Assembly (NCBI GenBank): GCA_021324755.1
Contig: JAJPIL010000007.1
Coordinates: 248,001-312,000 of the forward strand
DNA length: 64,000 nt
Direction: 5' to 3'
Source of the DNA: Pseudomonadota bacterium
Lineage (GTDB): Bacteria; Desulfobacterota; Binatia; Binatales; Binataceae
Shown here: one piece after another, positions 17,947-25,760 of the stretch
Position numbering within the stretch: position 1 is the first letter of the stretch
How the letters are laid out: the number at the start of each line of letters is the position of its first letter
The notes under the pieces: generated by a model
Database searches by the model: none
Seen by the model: only the letters and a program-made list of their open reading frames with translations
Told to the model about the DNA's origin: nothing
Made by a program: the position numbers and the translations under genes

Positions 17947-18475
17947 TGTTGTTTTCTGTCCTCCCTGCTATTGCCGCGCAACTCTCCCTTTGCCTTACGG
18001 CGACAAAGCGGCGCCAAGGCACAGAGGTCATAAATCTCAAGTAGACACTATATACCTTACGTTATAAGCCTAACAGAGTTGCCGCTCCCTTTTCGTACGG
18101 CCTCTTGCACTAATGGGCCTGACCAGCATACCGAGCTATGGCCTCCACCGAGGATCTTCAGAAAGGAGCTAATAACCTTGATACCTAAGCCACCTTCTCT
18201 TATTTCGTTTTGAGCGGCACCTTATCAGCTGCAAAACGAACGCTCACACGCAAAAATCGTACCGGCGCTTTTTGTTATGAACTGCTTCAGACTCGCGGAA
18301 GCCCGGCTTGCTTTGTCCAAAAGTCCTGACCGTATTGCCTGAAGTTTAAACCAAACACAGGTAAGAATACCATCAACTGAGTTGTCTTGACTTGCGTTAG
18401 TCCACAATCATTGGATATTGTGACGTATTCGGTAAAAGCCAGTAAGGAAAAAGATTCAAAGGCGGACCAGAGTTT
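17947..18475. other. Intergenic region between divergent gltA and a secreted protein gene
   Basis: About 530 bases that must hold the gltA promoter and probably the promoter for the gene at 18476. A TTGACT hexamer at about 18388-18393 could be a -35 element for the rightward gene, but the -10 match is weak. No gene or riboswitch is recognisable. Confidence 0.35.
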
Positions 18476-18946
18476 ATGAGACCAGCGGTGTTTGGCCTAT
18501 TATTAGCGAGCGCTATCTGCAGTGTTGCCTCCCGCGCCTACGCGCAGTTCAGCAATGCAAGCCTCAACATGACGTGCGCGTTTTCAGCGGCGGGCGTTTC
18601 GTCGCCTAGTGCGTCAACACCTAATGCCGCAGGGGCGGCAGTTGGTCTGATGACCTTCGACGGCAAGGGCAATGCAACGTTGAGCATTGTCGAAAACTTC
18701 AACGGTACTGTCGTTTCCACCGGTAGTACCCCTCTTACGGGGACCTACAATCTAGCTCCAAACGGGAGCGGTGCGGTGGACTTTTCAGCTGCCGGCGGAC
18801 CTACATTCCAAATCGTAATAGATTCTCCCAGCACCACGACTTCTGGGCTCGAGACCGAAGTCCGTTTTTTGAATATAACGCCTTCTAGTCCTAACCAGCC
18901 CACAAATGTGCCTTTGATCCTCGTCGGCACGTGCAAGCAGCAATAG
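18476..18946 (+). CDS. Small secreted beta-rich protein
   Basis: A 156-residue protein with a Sec signal peptide cleaving near SRAYA-QF. The mature chain starts SNASLNMTCAF and continues AAVGLMTFDGKGNATLSIVE and TGTYNLAPNGSGAVDF. That pattern, strands of 8-10 residues split by Gly/Asn/Ser turns, resembles a family of secreted proteins of unknown function in environmental bacteria in which a repeated GTY...FDGKGN segment occurs. Two Cys could form a disulfide. No catalytic motif is visible. A 58-codon lipoprotein reading frame follows 16 bases after the stop. Confidence 0.65.
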   Translation: MRPAVFGLLLASAICSVASRAYAQFSNASLNMTCAFSAAGVSSPSASTPNAAGAAVGLMTFDGKGNATLSIVENFNGTVVSTGSTPLTGTYNLAPNGSGAVDFSAAGGPTFQIVIDSPSTTTSGLETEVRFLNITPSSPNQPTNVPLILVGTCKQQ

Positions 18947-18962
18947 ACGATCAGCGAAACAG

Positions 18963-19139
18963 ATGCGCGTATTCGTTTTGATAGCTTTTCTGTGCCTGGC
19001 CCTGGGTTTTGCCGGCTGCGGCGGTGGAAGTTCAAGCTCTTCTCCTCCTTCACCAACGCCTTCTCCCACTCCAACACCCTCTCCGACACCCCAAGCGGTG
19101 CTGAGCTTTCCGATGCGAGCCTTGCCAGCAATCCAGTAA
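18963..19139 (+). CDS. Very short lipoprotein, possibly a truncated gene
   Basis: A 58-codon frame from the ATG at 18963. It encodes a lipoprotein signal peptide (LIAFLCLALGFAGC), a GGGSSSSS spacer, a repetitive PTPSPTPTPSPTP linker and 15 further residues, then stops. Signal-spacer-Pro linker is the usual front end of a larger exported protein, so the absence of any domain after it suggests truncation. An overlapping frame stays open to 19267 and could hold a frameshifted remainder. It may still be expressed as a small lipoprotein. Confidence 0.5.
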   Translation: MRVFVLIAFLCLALGFAGCGGGSSSSSPPSPTPSPTPTPSPTPQAVLSFPMRALPAIQ

Positions 19140-19309
19140 GCCGGTTCTTCGACTCAGTTTTTGCAAAGAAAGGAGTCGTGGATCGAGAACGGCTTATTCC
19201 CCAAACCTTCGCACTGTACTGCAAACTTTCCTTTCATCTCTGCGCTAAAAGTTGCCCAGCTAAATGAGGCTTGCTAGATGTATCTGGCAAGCCTTGAGTA
19301 GTAGGCGCA

Positions 19310-19939
19310 ATGAAGAGAAAGAAGGAGGACGGGATGGCGGCAGATAAATTTGGAAGGATGGCGATAGTTGCAGCATCAGTCGCTGGATTTGTTGGCGGCG
19401 CACTCAGTAGCTTTGTTCTCAACTCCGGAGTCGCTTCAGCCGCTCGAATGGGTGGAGCTGCCAGAGTTGTCAGAGCACAGAGATTTGTCGTCGTGGACAG
19501 CCGGGGGATGCGGCGTGCGGAAATCGGTACTGACAATGTAACCGGAGGAGGTGTTGTCAGATTATTCGACCGGGAAGGAAGGACACGTATAGTGCTGGGT
19601 ATTGCTGGAGGGCACGCGAGTATCGCTCTCTATGACGAGAAGGGCAAAGTTCGCGTCGCAAGCAGCGCTGGGGGAGGAAACGACTATGTGCAAATGTACG
19701 ACTCCAACGGTGTCATAAGGGTCGGCCTTGGAGTCCAAGGCGACAGTTCGGCGCTTGCGTTTTCCGGCGCTAACGGCCTTTTGCGCTCCGTACTGGGAGT
19801 AACAGGGGACCAAGCCAACGGCCTGACTATCTACGACAAGAATGGTAAAACCCGCGAAGTGATCGGCTTGACCGGTGAGCAACCGTTGATGCAAATCCAG
19901 GATGCTGGCGGAAAGGTTTTGTGGCAGCAACCTAAGTAA
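19310..19939 (+). CDS. Membrane-anchored protein with repeated beta-hairpin units
   Basis: A 209-residue protein. A basic N-terminus precedes one hydrophobic segment (AIVAASVAGFVGGALSSFV, about residues 18-36). The rest is about six imperfect units built on the pattern DxxGxxRxxLGxxGxxxxxxLYD, for example LFDREGRTRIVLG, LYDEKGKVRVA, MYDSNGVIRVGLG and IYDKNGKTREVIG. Such regularly spaced short strands suggest an elongated beta structure outside the membrane. I do not recognise a named family. It precedes the carbamoyltransferase gene by 145 bases. Confidence 0.6.
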   Translation: MKRKKEDGMAADKFGRMAIVAASVAGFVGGALSSFVLNSGVASAARMGGAARVVRAQRFVVVDSRGMRRAEIGTDNVTGGGVVRLFDREGRTRIVLGIAGGHASIALYDEKGKVRVASSAGGGNDYVQMYDSNGVIRVGLGVQGDSSALAFSGANGLLRSVLGVTGDQANGLTIYDKNGKTREVIGLTGEQPLMQIQDAGGKVLWQQPK

Positions 19940-20084
19940 AGGTCTAACAAGCTTACGAGCGAAAGATTCGTCTGTTTTGACGCGTCGGGCCGGTAAACTT
20001 GACCTTACGCGGCAGTCATGGTGTCTCTATGTCTGGTTGCACCCTGTGCAGAAGTTACCGGAACGAGCTTCCGACGCTTGAGTA

Positions 20085-21926
20085 GTGTACATCCTAGGTA
20101 TATCGGCTTTTTATCACGATAGCGCGGCCGCACTGCTCCGCGACGGCGAAATCGTCGCAGCTGCGCAAGAGGAGCGTTTTTCGCGAAAAAAGCACGATCC
20201 TAGGTTTCCTAAAAACGCTATCGCGTACTGCCTACGCGAAGCAGGTATCGTGCTACCTGAAGTAGCGCGCGTCGCCTTCTACGACAAACCACTGCTAAAG
20301 TTCGAGCGGATGATCGAGACTTATCTCGGTTATGCACCGAGGGGTTTTGTCGCATTTGCGCAGGCCTTGCCTGTATGGATCAAAGAAAAGCTGTTTTTGA
20401 AGTCGCTCTTGAAGCGCGAGCTTGCGCGTTTGGCGAATATTGATCCATCCGAAGTGCCACCATTGCTTTTCACCGAGCATCATCAGGCCCACGCTGCCTC
20501 GGCGTTTTTCGCAAGCCCTTTCCAGCGCGCTGGGGTGCTGTGCATGGATGGGGTTGGAGAATGGGCTACGACGTCCGTCTGGTTAGGCGACGGCAACCGC
20601 CTCTACCCGCAATGGCAGCTCGATTTTCCCCATTCGCTCGGAATGTTGTACTCCGCTTTCACTTATTATGCGGGATTCAAGGTCAATTCGGGCGAATACA
20701 AGCTCATGGGTCTTGCGCCTTATGGCGAACCCCGATATGTCGACCTCATTTACAGCCGCTTGCTCGATCTCAAGGAAGACGGCACATTTCGGCTGGCACT
20801 TGAGTATTTCGACTATCCGAGCGGCACAAAGATGACGAGTTGGCGGTTCGAAGAGCTTTTCGGTGGCCCGCCGCGCCAGCCGGAGGCGCCGATCACTCAA
20901 CGGGAGATGGACCTAGCAGCTTCCATCCAAAAAGTCACTGAGGAGATCGTGTTGAGGCTTGCCAGAACCGTTCGCCGGGAACTCGACACTCAGTACCTTT
21001 GTCTGGCTGGTGGCGTAGCCCTTAACTGCGTGGCGAACGGTCTGCTCCTGCGCCAGGGAATATTCCGTGACATCTGGATTCAACCAGCGGCGGGGGACGC
21101 CGGTGGCGCGGTCGGCGCGGCACTGTCGGCCTATCACGAATACGAGCTAGCCCCACGCCTGCCTTCCGAGGGCGACCGGATGAAAGGGGCGCTGCTGGGC
21201 CCCAGTTTCACCTCTGCGGAAGTTGCCGAGGCGCTAGACCAGTTCAACGCGCGCTACGAGCGCTTTGATGACGATTCTAAAATGCTCAGACGCGTTGCCG
21301 AGCTTTTAGCCGCGGGAAAAGTTATAGGCTGGTTTTCCGGGCGTATGGAATTTGGACCGCGAGCGCTTGGAGCTCGTTCGATTCTCGGCGACCCGCGAAA
21401 CCCGAAAATGCAGTCGGTGATGAATCTCAAGATCAAATTCCGCGAGTCATTCAGGCCTTTCGCACCTGCGGTTAAGCTCGAACGCGTAAGCGATTACTTC
21501 GTTTTGGACCGACCCAGCCCTTATATGCTCCTGGTTGCGCCAGTCAGGGAGGAGCTAAGGACGCCGCTCAGCGAGGAATACGACAAATTGTTCGGAATCG
21601 AAAAGCTTAATTTTCCTCGTTCTACGATTCCGGCGGTAACGCATGTCGACTATTCAGCGCGCGTGCAGACGGTTGATAGAAGCACTAACCCTAGGTTTTA
21701 CGAACTCCTGTCTCATTTCGAAGAACTCACTGGATGCCCCGTACTGGTAAACACGTCGTTTAACGTTCGCGGCGAGCCTATCGTATGTACCCCCCAAGAT
21801 GCGTATCGCTGCTTTATGCGGACGGAGATGGACTACCTGGCGATCGAAAACTTCCTTCTCTCCAAGGCCGAGCAACCAGTAACCGCGCAGGACGACTCCT
21901 GGCGCAGTCAGTTCGAGCTCGACTGA
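20085..21926 (+). CDS. Carbamoyltransferase, NodU/CmcH family
   Basis: A 613-residue protein from a GTG start. N-terminal half (MYILGISAFYHDSAAALL, AAAQEERFSRKKHD, TEHHQAHAASAFFASPF with the metal-binding HHxxHA near residue 132, LCLAGGVALNCVANG) is the Kae1-like catalytic domain. The C-terminal half (GWFSGRMEFGPRALGARSIL, VLVNTSFNVRGEPIV) is the YrdC-like/C-terminal domain of the family. These enzymes transfer a carbamoyl group from carbamoyl phosphate to hydroxyl or amino groups on sugars or natural products; the acceptor here is unknown. Members are often linked to SxtJ, DUF5989 and SGNH proteins, all found in this window. Confidence 0.92.
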   Translation: MYILGISAFYHDSAAALLRDGEIVAAAQEERFSRKKHDPRFPKNAIAYCLREAGIVLPEVARVAFYDKPLLKFERMIETYLGYAPRGFVAFAQALPVWIKEKLFLKSLLKRELARLANIDPSEVPPLLFTEHHQAHAASAFFASPFQRAGVLCMDGVGEWATTSVWLGDGNRLYPQWQLDFPHSLGMLYSAFTYYAGFKVNSGEYKLMGLAPYGEPRYVDLIYSRLLDLKEDGTFRLALEYFDYPSGTKMTSWRFEELFGGPPRQPEAPITQREMDLAASIQKVTEEIVLRLARTVRRELDTQYLCLAGGVALNCVANGLLLRQGIFRDIWIQPAAGDAGGAVGAALSAYHEYELAPRLPSEGDRMKGALLGPSFTSAEVAEALDQFNARYERFDDDSKMLRRVAELLAAGKVIGWFSGRMEFGPRALGARSILGDPRNPKMQSVMNLKIKFRESFRPFAPAVKLERVSDYFVLDRPSPYMLLVAPVREELRTPLSEEYDKLFGIEKLNFPRSTIPAVTHVDYSARVQTVDRSTNPRFYELLSHFEELTGCPVLVNTSFNVRGEPIVCTPQDAYRCFMRTEMDYLAIENFLLSKAEQPVTAQDDSWRSQFELD

Positions 21927-22025
21927 AAAGGAAAGCGCTTTCTCGAAAGGTGCCGGTTAGTTTTGTCAAAGCCGGTAGTTTCGCGGTCGACGGCCTCCTG
22001 GTTTGTTCGAGCTTCACATAGGAAA

Positions 22026-22595
22026 TTACCAGCGCTGTAGATACGGCAGAGAATGCCTGGCGTGCAGCTCGAAGTTTTCTTTGTAGAGCTGAGCGAGGGC
22101 CGGATCGGTGAGGAACACGACGTTTTCAGCGTCGTAGTGCTCAGCTGAGTAGGTGAAGTTGAAGCTTCCGGTTATTACAGTTTTGTCGTCAATCACTATT
22201 ACCTTGTTGTGCGCGTTCTTGTGCGCTCCATCCAACAACGGAACGATTCCATAAAAAGCCAGGTAACCTGTCTCCCTGACACCCTCGCGAAGGGCGTTAC
22301 GCTGGTCCAAAATTACTTTCACTTGCACGCCCCGACGATGAGCGTTTACCAGGGCGCCGACAATCGGTCTTGCAGTTAGGAAGTACGCCTGAACCAGAAC
22401 TGACGACTTCGCGCTGTCGATAGCCTCGACGATTAAGTCTTCGCAACGCGGGCCGCCCATATATTCGGGCGTAAAACATACAATGATCCCGTTTGCGTCG
22501 AGCGCTCTGGACGATCCCCGCCAGCAAGCTCCGCTAAACTGAATCAATACAGCACACGTCACAACTAAGACCACCCAACGAACCTTGTCTACCAT
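22026..22595 (-). CDS. Exported phospholipase-D-like (Nuc-type) protein
   Basis: A 189-residue protein from the ATG at 22595 (a TTG at 22607 is in frame). The N-terminus is a signal peptide (VVLVVTCAVLIQFSGAC) with a possible lipobox. There is one HKD motif, HNKVIVIDDKTVITGSFNF (H-x-K-x4-D-x6-GSxN), and an upstream VLVQAYFLTARPIVGAL block. Single-HKD proteins of about this length act as dimers; the Nuc family are endonucleases, while others are lipases. The gene lies on the opposite strand to the carbamoyltransferase and downstream of DUF5989 on its own strand. Confidence 0.8.
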   Translation of the reverse strand: MVDKVRWVVLVVTCAVLIQFSGACWRGSSRALDANGIIVCFTPEYMGGPRCEDLIVEAIDSAKSSVLVQAYFLTARPIVGALVNAHRRGVQVKVILDQRNALREGVRETGYLAFYGIVPLLDGAHKNAHNKVIVIDDKTVITGSFNFTYSAEHYDAENVVFLTDPALAQLYKENFELHARHSLPYLQRW

Positions 22596-22900
22596 CCGTT
22601 CGTGCAACTCCTAATTTGTTTTGTCAGAACTATTTGTTGACGATAAAACTTTGCCCGATGTCGCACGAGCCAGTGGGTAGTGTCAATGATTGAAGTTTAG
22701 GCACTAGTTTCCTAAATCGCGCTTTAGTAAAACGTGACGTTTCAGCGCGAGAGATGTTTCGAAGGCCTCTAAGCTACTCTCAGTCACAAACGGAGAGACT
22801 TACCTTTGGGCAGATTGAGCCCAACCCGCCTGAACCTTAGTCGCGGGCGACGGTTCGCTCACATCCGCGGCTCGCCGCCTTAGACCGTAGGTTTAGGGCT

Positions 22901-23053
22901 CTAAAAGAGGGTATAAATAAAGGGAGAGATAGTCGTCACCTGCGTAACAACAACTGCCGCGCCCAGAATAACTAAAGTACCGATTAAGGGCAGCAGCCAA
23001 AACTTCTTACGCTCGCGTGCAAAAGCCCAGAGATCTTTTATGAAGTCTAGCAT
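22901..23053 (-). CDS. DUF5989 family small membrane protein
   Basis: A 50-residue protein. It reads MLDFIKDLWAFARERKKFW, then one hydrophobic span, then a C-terminal ISPFIYTLF. The pattern LLxDLWxFAREKKKFWLLP...APFIYTLF defines DUF5989, a one-helix protein found beside SxtJ and carbamoyltransferases. It is too short for most gene callers and is easily missed. Function unknown; a partner or regulator of SxtJ is inference. A 22-base near-repeat flanks it on both sides (22874 and 23245). Confidence 0.8.
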   Translation of the reverse strand: MLDFIKDLWAFARERKKFWLLPLIGTLVILGAAVVVTQVTTISPFIYTLF

Positions 23054-23447
23054 TTCCCTACCCGCATATCGTACAACTTGGTTTCTAAGTCGGCGATTCT
23101 CCTTTATCAGCTCGGCTCGAGCTTAGCCTCTCGGACCTTGTTAGACAACGTCAACTTTCTTTTCCCAAGATTTAGCGTGTCAAGGCTATGGCGTCTATCC
23201 AGCAGACGGATCGCGTGGCTTTTAGTTTCTAACACATGAGGTCTGCGGCCTTATACCGTAGGTAAGTCTTCAAAGTCGGAGCGGACCGCCTATGGTAAAA
23301 TGAGATTAAAAGCATTGCTAAAACTGTCGGGCTACTCAGCCATCAGCTAACTAGCTAGTATATAACGTGTCTCGAAGGCGTCGAACCAATGGAGTACTTG
23401 CCCAGCTTGGAGAGAACAACAGCGGGTAACGGGTTTCTGAGCAGAAG
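23054..23447. other. Intergenic region with coiled-coil-like remnant
   Basis: About 394 bases without a full gene. On the minus strand, 23054-23122 is in frame with DUF5989 and reads ELIKENRRLRNQVV, a charged coiled-coil-like segment, but it has no start codon and ends at an in-frame TAA upstream. The other frame immediately upstream (NKVREAKLEPS then stop) looks like its continuation. This could be the decayed end of another gene. The right part must carry the promoter of the XRE-PBP regulator. Confidence 0.35.
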
Positions 23448-24620
23448 ATGGGTGACCAGAGGCGTACTCCGCTTAAACGAGCGCGAATTGAACGTGGCTT
23501 GACCCAAACGCAGCTTGCGCGCGAGGCCGGGATTTCGCGTCAGGCGCTAGGTGCGATAGAAGCAGGTCTGTACCAGCCTAGTGTTGGCGTTGCACTAAAA
23601 CTTAGCCGTGTTCTTGGCGTGAGCGTCGAGCATTTGTTCGCCGATGAAAACGGAGACGCTTTTGAGCGTGTGACGGCAACAGTTTTTGAACCAGAAAAAT
23701 CTCACGACCTGGAAGGCATGACTGGTTTCCGGCCCTCGCTTTATTTGGCCCGGGTCGGTGGGCGGGTTGTTGCGGCCGTTCAGCCGCCCGTTCGCTTCAA
23801 GCTAGAAGCGCCGGCCGGCATTATCGAGCGCCTGGAACATGACAAACGTGCCGATGTAGTGACGTTTTGGTCTCGGCAGGAAATCGAGGCGACCGCTTTA
23901 CTTGCGGGATGTGATCCCGCAGGCGCGTTATTAGAGGACTACTTGCGCCGACCATCCAGTGAGACGCGCCTGGTGTGTGTCGAACGGTCGAGCGCCGCCG
24001 CACTTAACGCGCTGCGCAACGGATTTGTCCATATCGCCGGAGTTCATCTACGCAACAGCGGGTTATCGACGGCTGGGAGAGTTGCTACGGATGTTCAAGA
24101 TTTCAACGTGGAAGCCGTCGCGCAAATTCTTCAGGGCGAGCCCTCCGTGATGGTCCATTTCGCGCAGTGGGAGCTTGGTTTGGCTTTCAAGGCTGGCAAT
24201 CCGCTAGGCATCAAACAAGCGTCCGATATAGTTCGTAAGGAGATCTGTGTCGCTCTTCGGGAACCCGGCTCTGGAGCGCACCAAGCGCTGAGCGAGGCTT
24301 TGGTGAAAAGCGGCGTTGAACTGGCTGGCTGGCCTTATCCGCATATAGAAGTTCGCAGTCACTTGGAAGCAGCCGCAGCGATTGCACAAGGGCGAGCCGA
24401 TGTTGCCGCTACGGTGCGAGTGGCTGCCGACGCCTTTGGACTGGGTTTTTTAACTTTACGCCAGGAGCGATATGACCTGGTAATACTCAAAAGCTCCCTA
24501 GACCATCCGGCAGTGCGCGCGGTGCTAGAAGCTTTGAACTCGTCTCGGTTTGCGCGACAAGTTAGTAGCTTGTGCGGGTACGATACGAGCAAGATGGGCA
24601 CTGTTGTCGAAAGTTCCTAA
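23448..24620 (+). CDS. XRE-type HTH regulator fused to a periplasmic-binding-protein-like sensor domain
   Basis: A 390-residue protein. Residues about 6-60 form an XRE helix-turn-helix (RARIERGLTQTQLAREAGIS). From about residue 90 to the end the chain resembles the ModE/PBP-like sensor seen fused to HTH domains (PBP_like superfamily): ALLAGCDPAGALLEDYL, HIAGVHLRNSG, LAFKAGNPLGIKQASDI and GRADVAATVRVAADAFGLGF. These regulators bind small ligands, molybdate or related anions in several described cases, and act as repressors or activators. No molybdate transport or cofactor gene is nearby, so the ligand is unassigned. Confidence 0.85.
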   Translation: MGDQRRTPLKRARIERGLTQTQLAREAGISRQALGAIEAGLYQPSVGVALKLSRVLGVSVEHLFADENGDAFERVTATVFEPEKSHDLEGMTGFRPSLYLARVGGRVVAAVQPPVRFKLEAPAGIIERLEHDKRADVVTFWSRQEIEATALLAGCDPAGALLEDYLRRPSSETRLVCVERSSAAALNALRNGFVHIAGVHLRNSGLSTAGRVATDVQDFNVEAVAQILQGEPSVMVHFAQWELGLAFKAGNPLGIKQASDIVRKEICVALREPGSGAHQALSEALVKSGVELAGWPYPHIEVRSHLEAAAAIAQGRADVAATVRVAADAFGLGFLTLRQERYDLVILKSSLDHPAVRAVLEALNSSRFARQVSSLCGYDTSKMGTVVESS

Positions 24621-24664
24621 GGCGTGGTCCGAATTAGGTTGGTTCTTGTCAGGCTTTTGCGTCC

Positions 24665-25117
24665 TCACTGCGCTATGACCATTTGGCAGGTCGCGGACAA
24701 AGGTATCGTTACCTGGGGAACAAACGGCAGCGTCGAAGCAAAATTGTATTGAACCTGGACTTGCACTGCGCTTCCAGGCTCGTTGTTCGGAAGCCAAGTC
24801 GTTGTCACCGAAAGCGCGTTTGGATCGACCGATACCGCCATGTTGGTTACAAAGGAAGATATCTCATCGGCGGTGACGGGGTTAGGACTAGTCGCGCCAC
24901 GAACAATCGCATAGCGAGCAGCCTCCTGAGCCGCATAAGAGACGAATTCGTAAGCTGCGAGCAGTTGCCCGCCCCATGCAATTCCCACGATCAGCAGCAA
25001 CAACACCGGAATCGTGAGCGCAAATTCAATAGCGCTCTGCCCCGCGTTGGCCTTCGACGCTCTAAATTCCGTTTTCACACGCCCGAGTGGTAATCTCGCC
25101 CGACTAAGCCTAGTCAT
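24665..25117 (-). CDS. TadE-like pilin-like protein
   Basis: A 150-residue protein from an internal ATG at 25117 (the frame is open from a TTG at 25168). It has a short basic leader, then GQSAIEFALTIPVLLLLIVG, the TadE signature with the conserved Glu five residues after the Gly, and a hydrophobic helix. The remainder is a beta-rich domain ending in VTIPLSATCQMVIAQ. TadE proteins are minor pilin-like subunits of the Tad/Flp type IVc machine. It follows another TadE-like gene by 76 bases on the same strand. Confidence 0.75.
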   Translation of the reverse strand: MTRLSRARLPLGRVKTEFRASKANAGQSAIEFALTIPVLLLLIVGIAWGGQLLAAYEFVSYAAQEAARYAIVRGATSPNPVTADEISSFVTNMAVSVDPNALSVTTTWLPNNEPGSAVQVQVQYNFASTLPFVPQVTIPLSATCQMVIAQ

Positions 25118-25193
25118 CCACGCTACCGCCATCCAAAAGTTGCTTCTCGTGGGGCCTAAACCTAACAACCTTTGCGTCCGGCAGAGATGGACG

Positions 25194-25760
25194 TTAGTCG
25201 ACGCGTAGCGTGGCCTGGCTAGATACCGACGAAGGCCACGAAAGTCCGGGTAAAGTTATCATGGGCTGGAAACCGGCGCTCACGTTGACCGTAACAAATA
25301 CTCCTTGCTGCCCGGCGCTACACGTCCCAGCTCCACACGCAATTTGTCCGCTGGCGCCGCACTGTATATAACACGAGGCAGTGGCGCTGAGGTTAGGCAA
25401 GCCTTGGGCGTTTAAAACCGCCGCGTTTTCCATTCCCTGAATGTCAGCAGCAGTGGCCAAACTTTGGGCGCCGTACTGGACGCCGGCTCGAGCAGCGCTA
25501 TTGAGGACAAGTGCGGTGTAGATTAATCGTCCTCCTTCTATGATTCCCATCATCAGCGCAAGGCAAATAGGCAGAATTAAGGCTGTTTCGACGGCGCTCT
25601 GACCGCTGCAACGCGGGCAGGCCAATGCGGTCTGTTTTCCCTTGGGCGAAATTCGCTCCCCTTCCGTAGAACTCAACTTGTTGCCCATATTTCCTTTAAC
25701 TTGTTCCGATAGGGCAGCTTGAACGAACGCTGAAGTATTTTCCACTCCTTGGTTTTTCAC
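25194..25760 (-). CDS. TadE-like pilin-like protein
   Basis: A 188-residue protein whose GTG start overlaps the stop of the TadG-like gene (GTGA), indicating coupling. The first ~50 residues are polar, then SGQSAVETALILPICLALMM is the TadE signature with the usual Glu and a transmembrane helix. C-terminal half carries several Cys (ASCYIQCGASGQIACGAGTC), which could form disulfides in the periplasm, and GVFVTVNVSAGFQPMITLPG. The pairing of one TadG-like with two TadE-like genes is typical, but no TadA ATPase or TadB/C is in the window. Confidence 0.75.
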   Translation of the reverse strand: MKNQGVENTSAFVQAALSEQVKGNMGNKLSSTEGERISPKGKQTALACPRCSGQSAVETALILPICLALMMGIIEGGRLIYTALVLNSAARAGVQYGAQSLATAADIQGMENAAVLNAQGLPNLSATASCYIQCGASGQIACGAGTCSAGQQGVFVTVNVSAGFQPMITLPGLSWPSSVSSQATLRVD

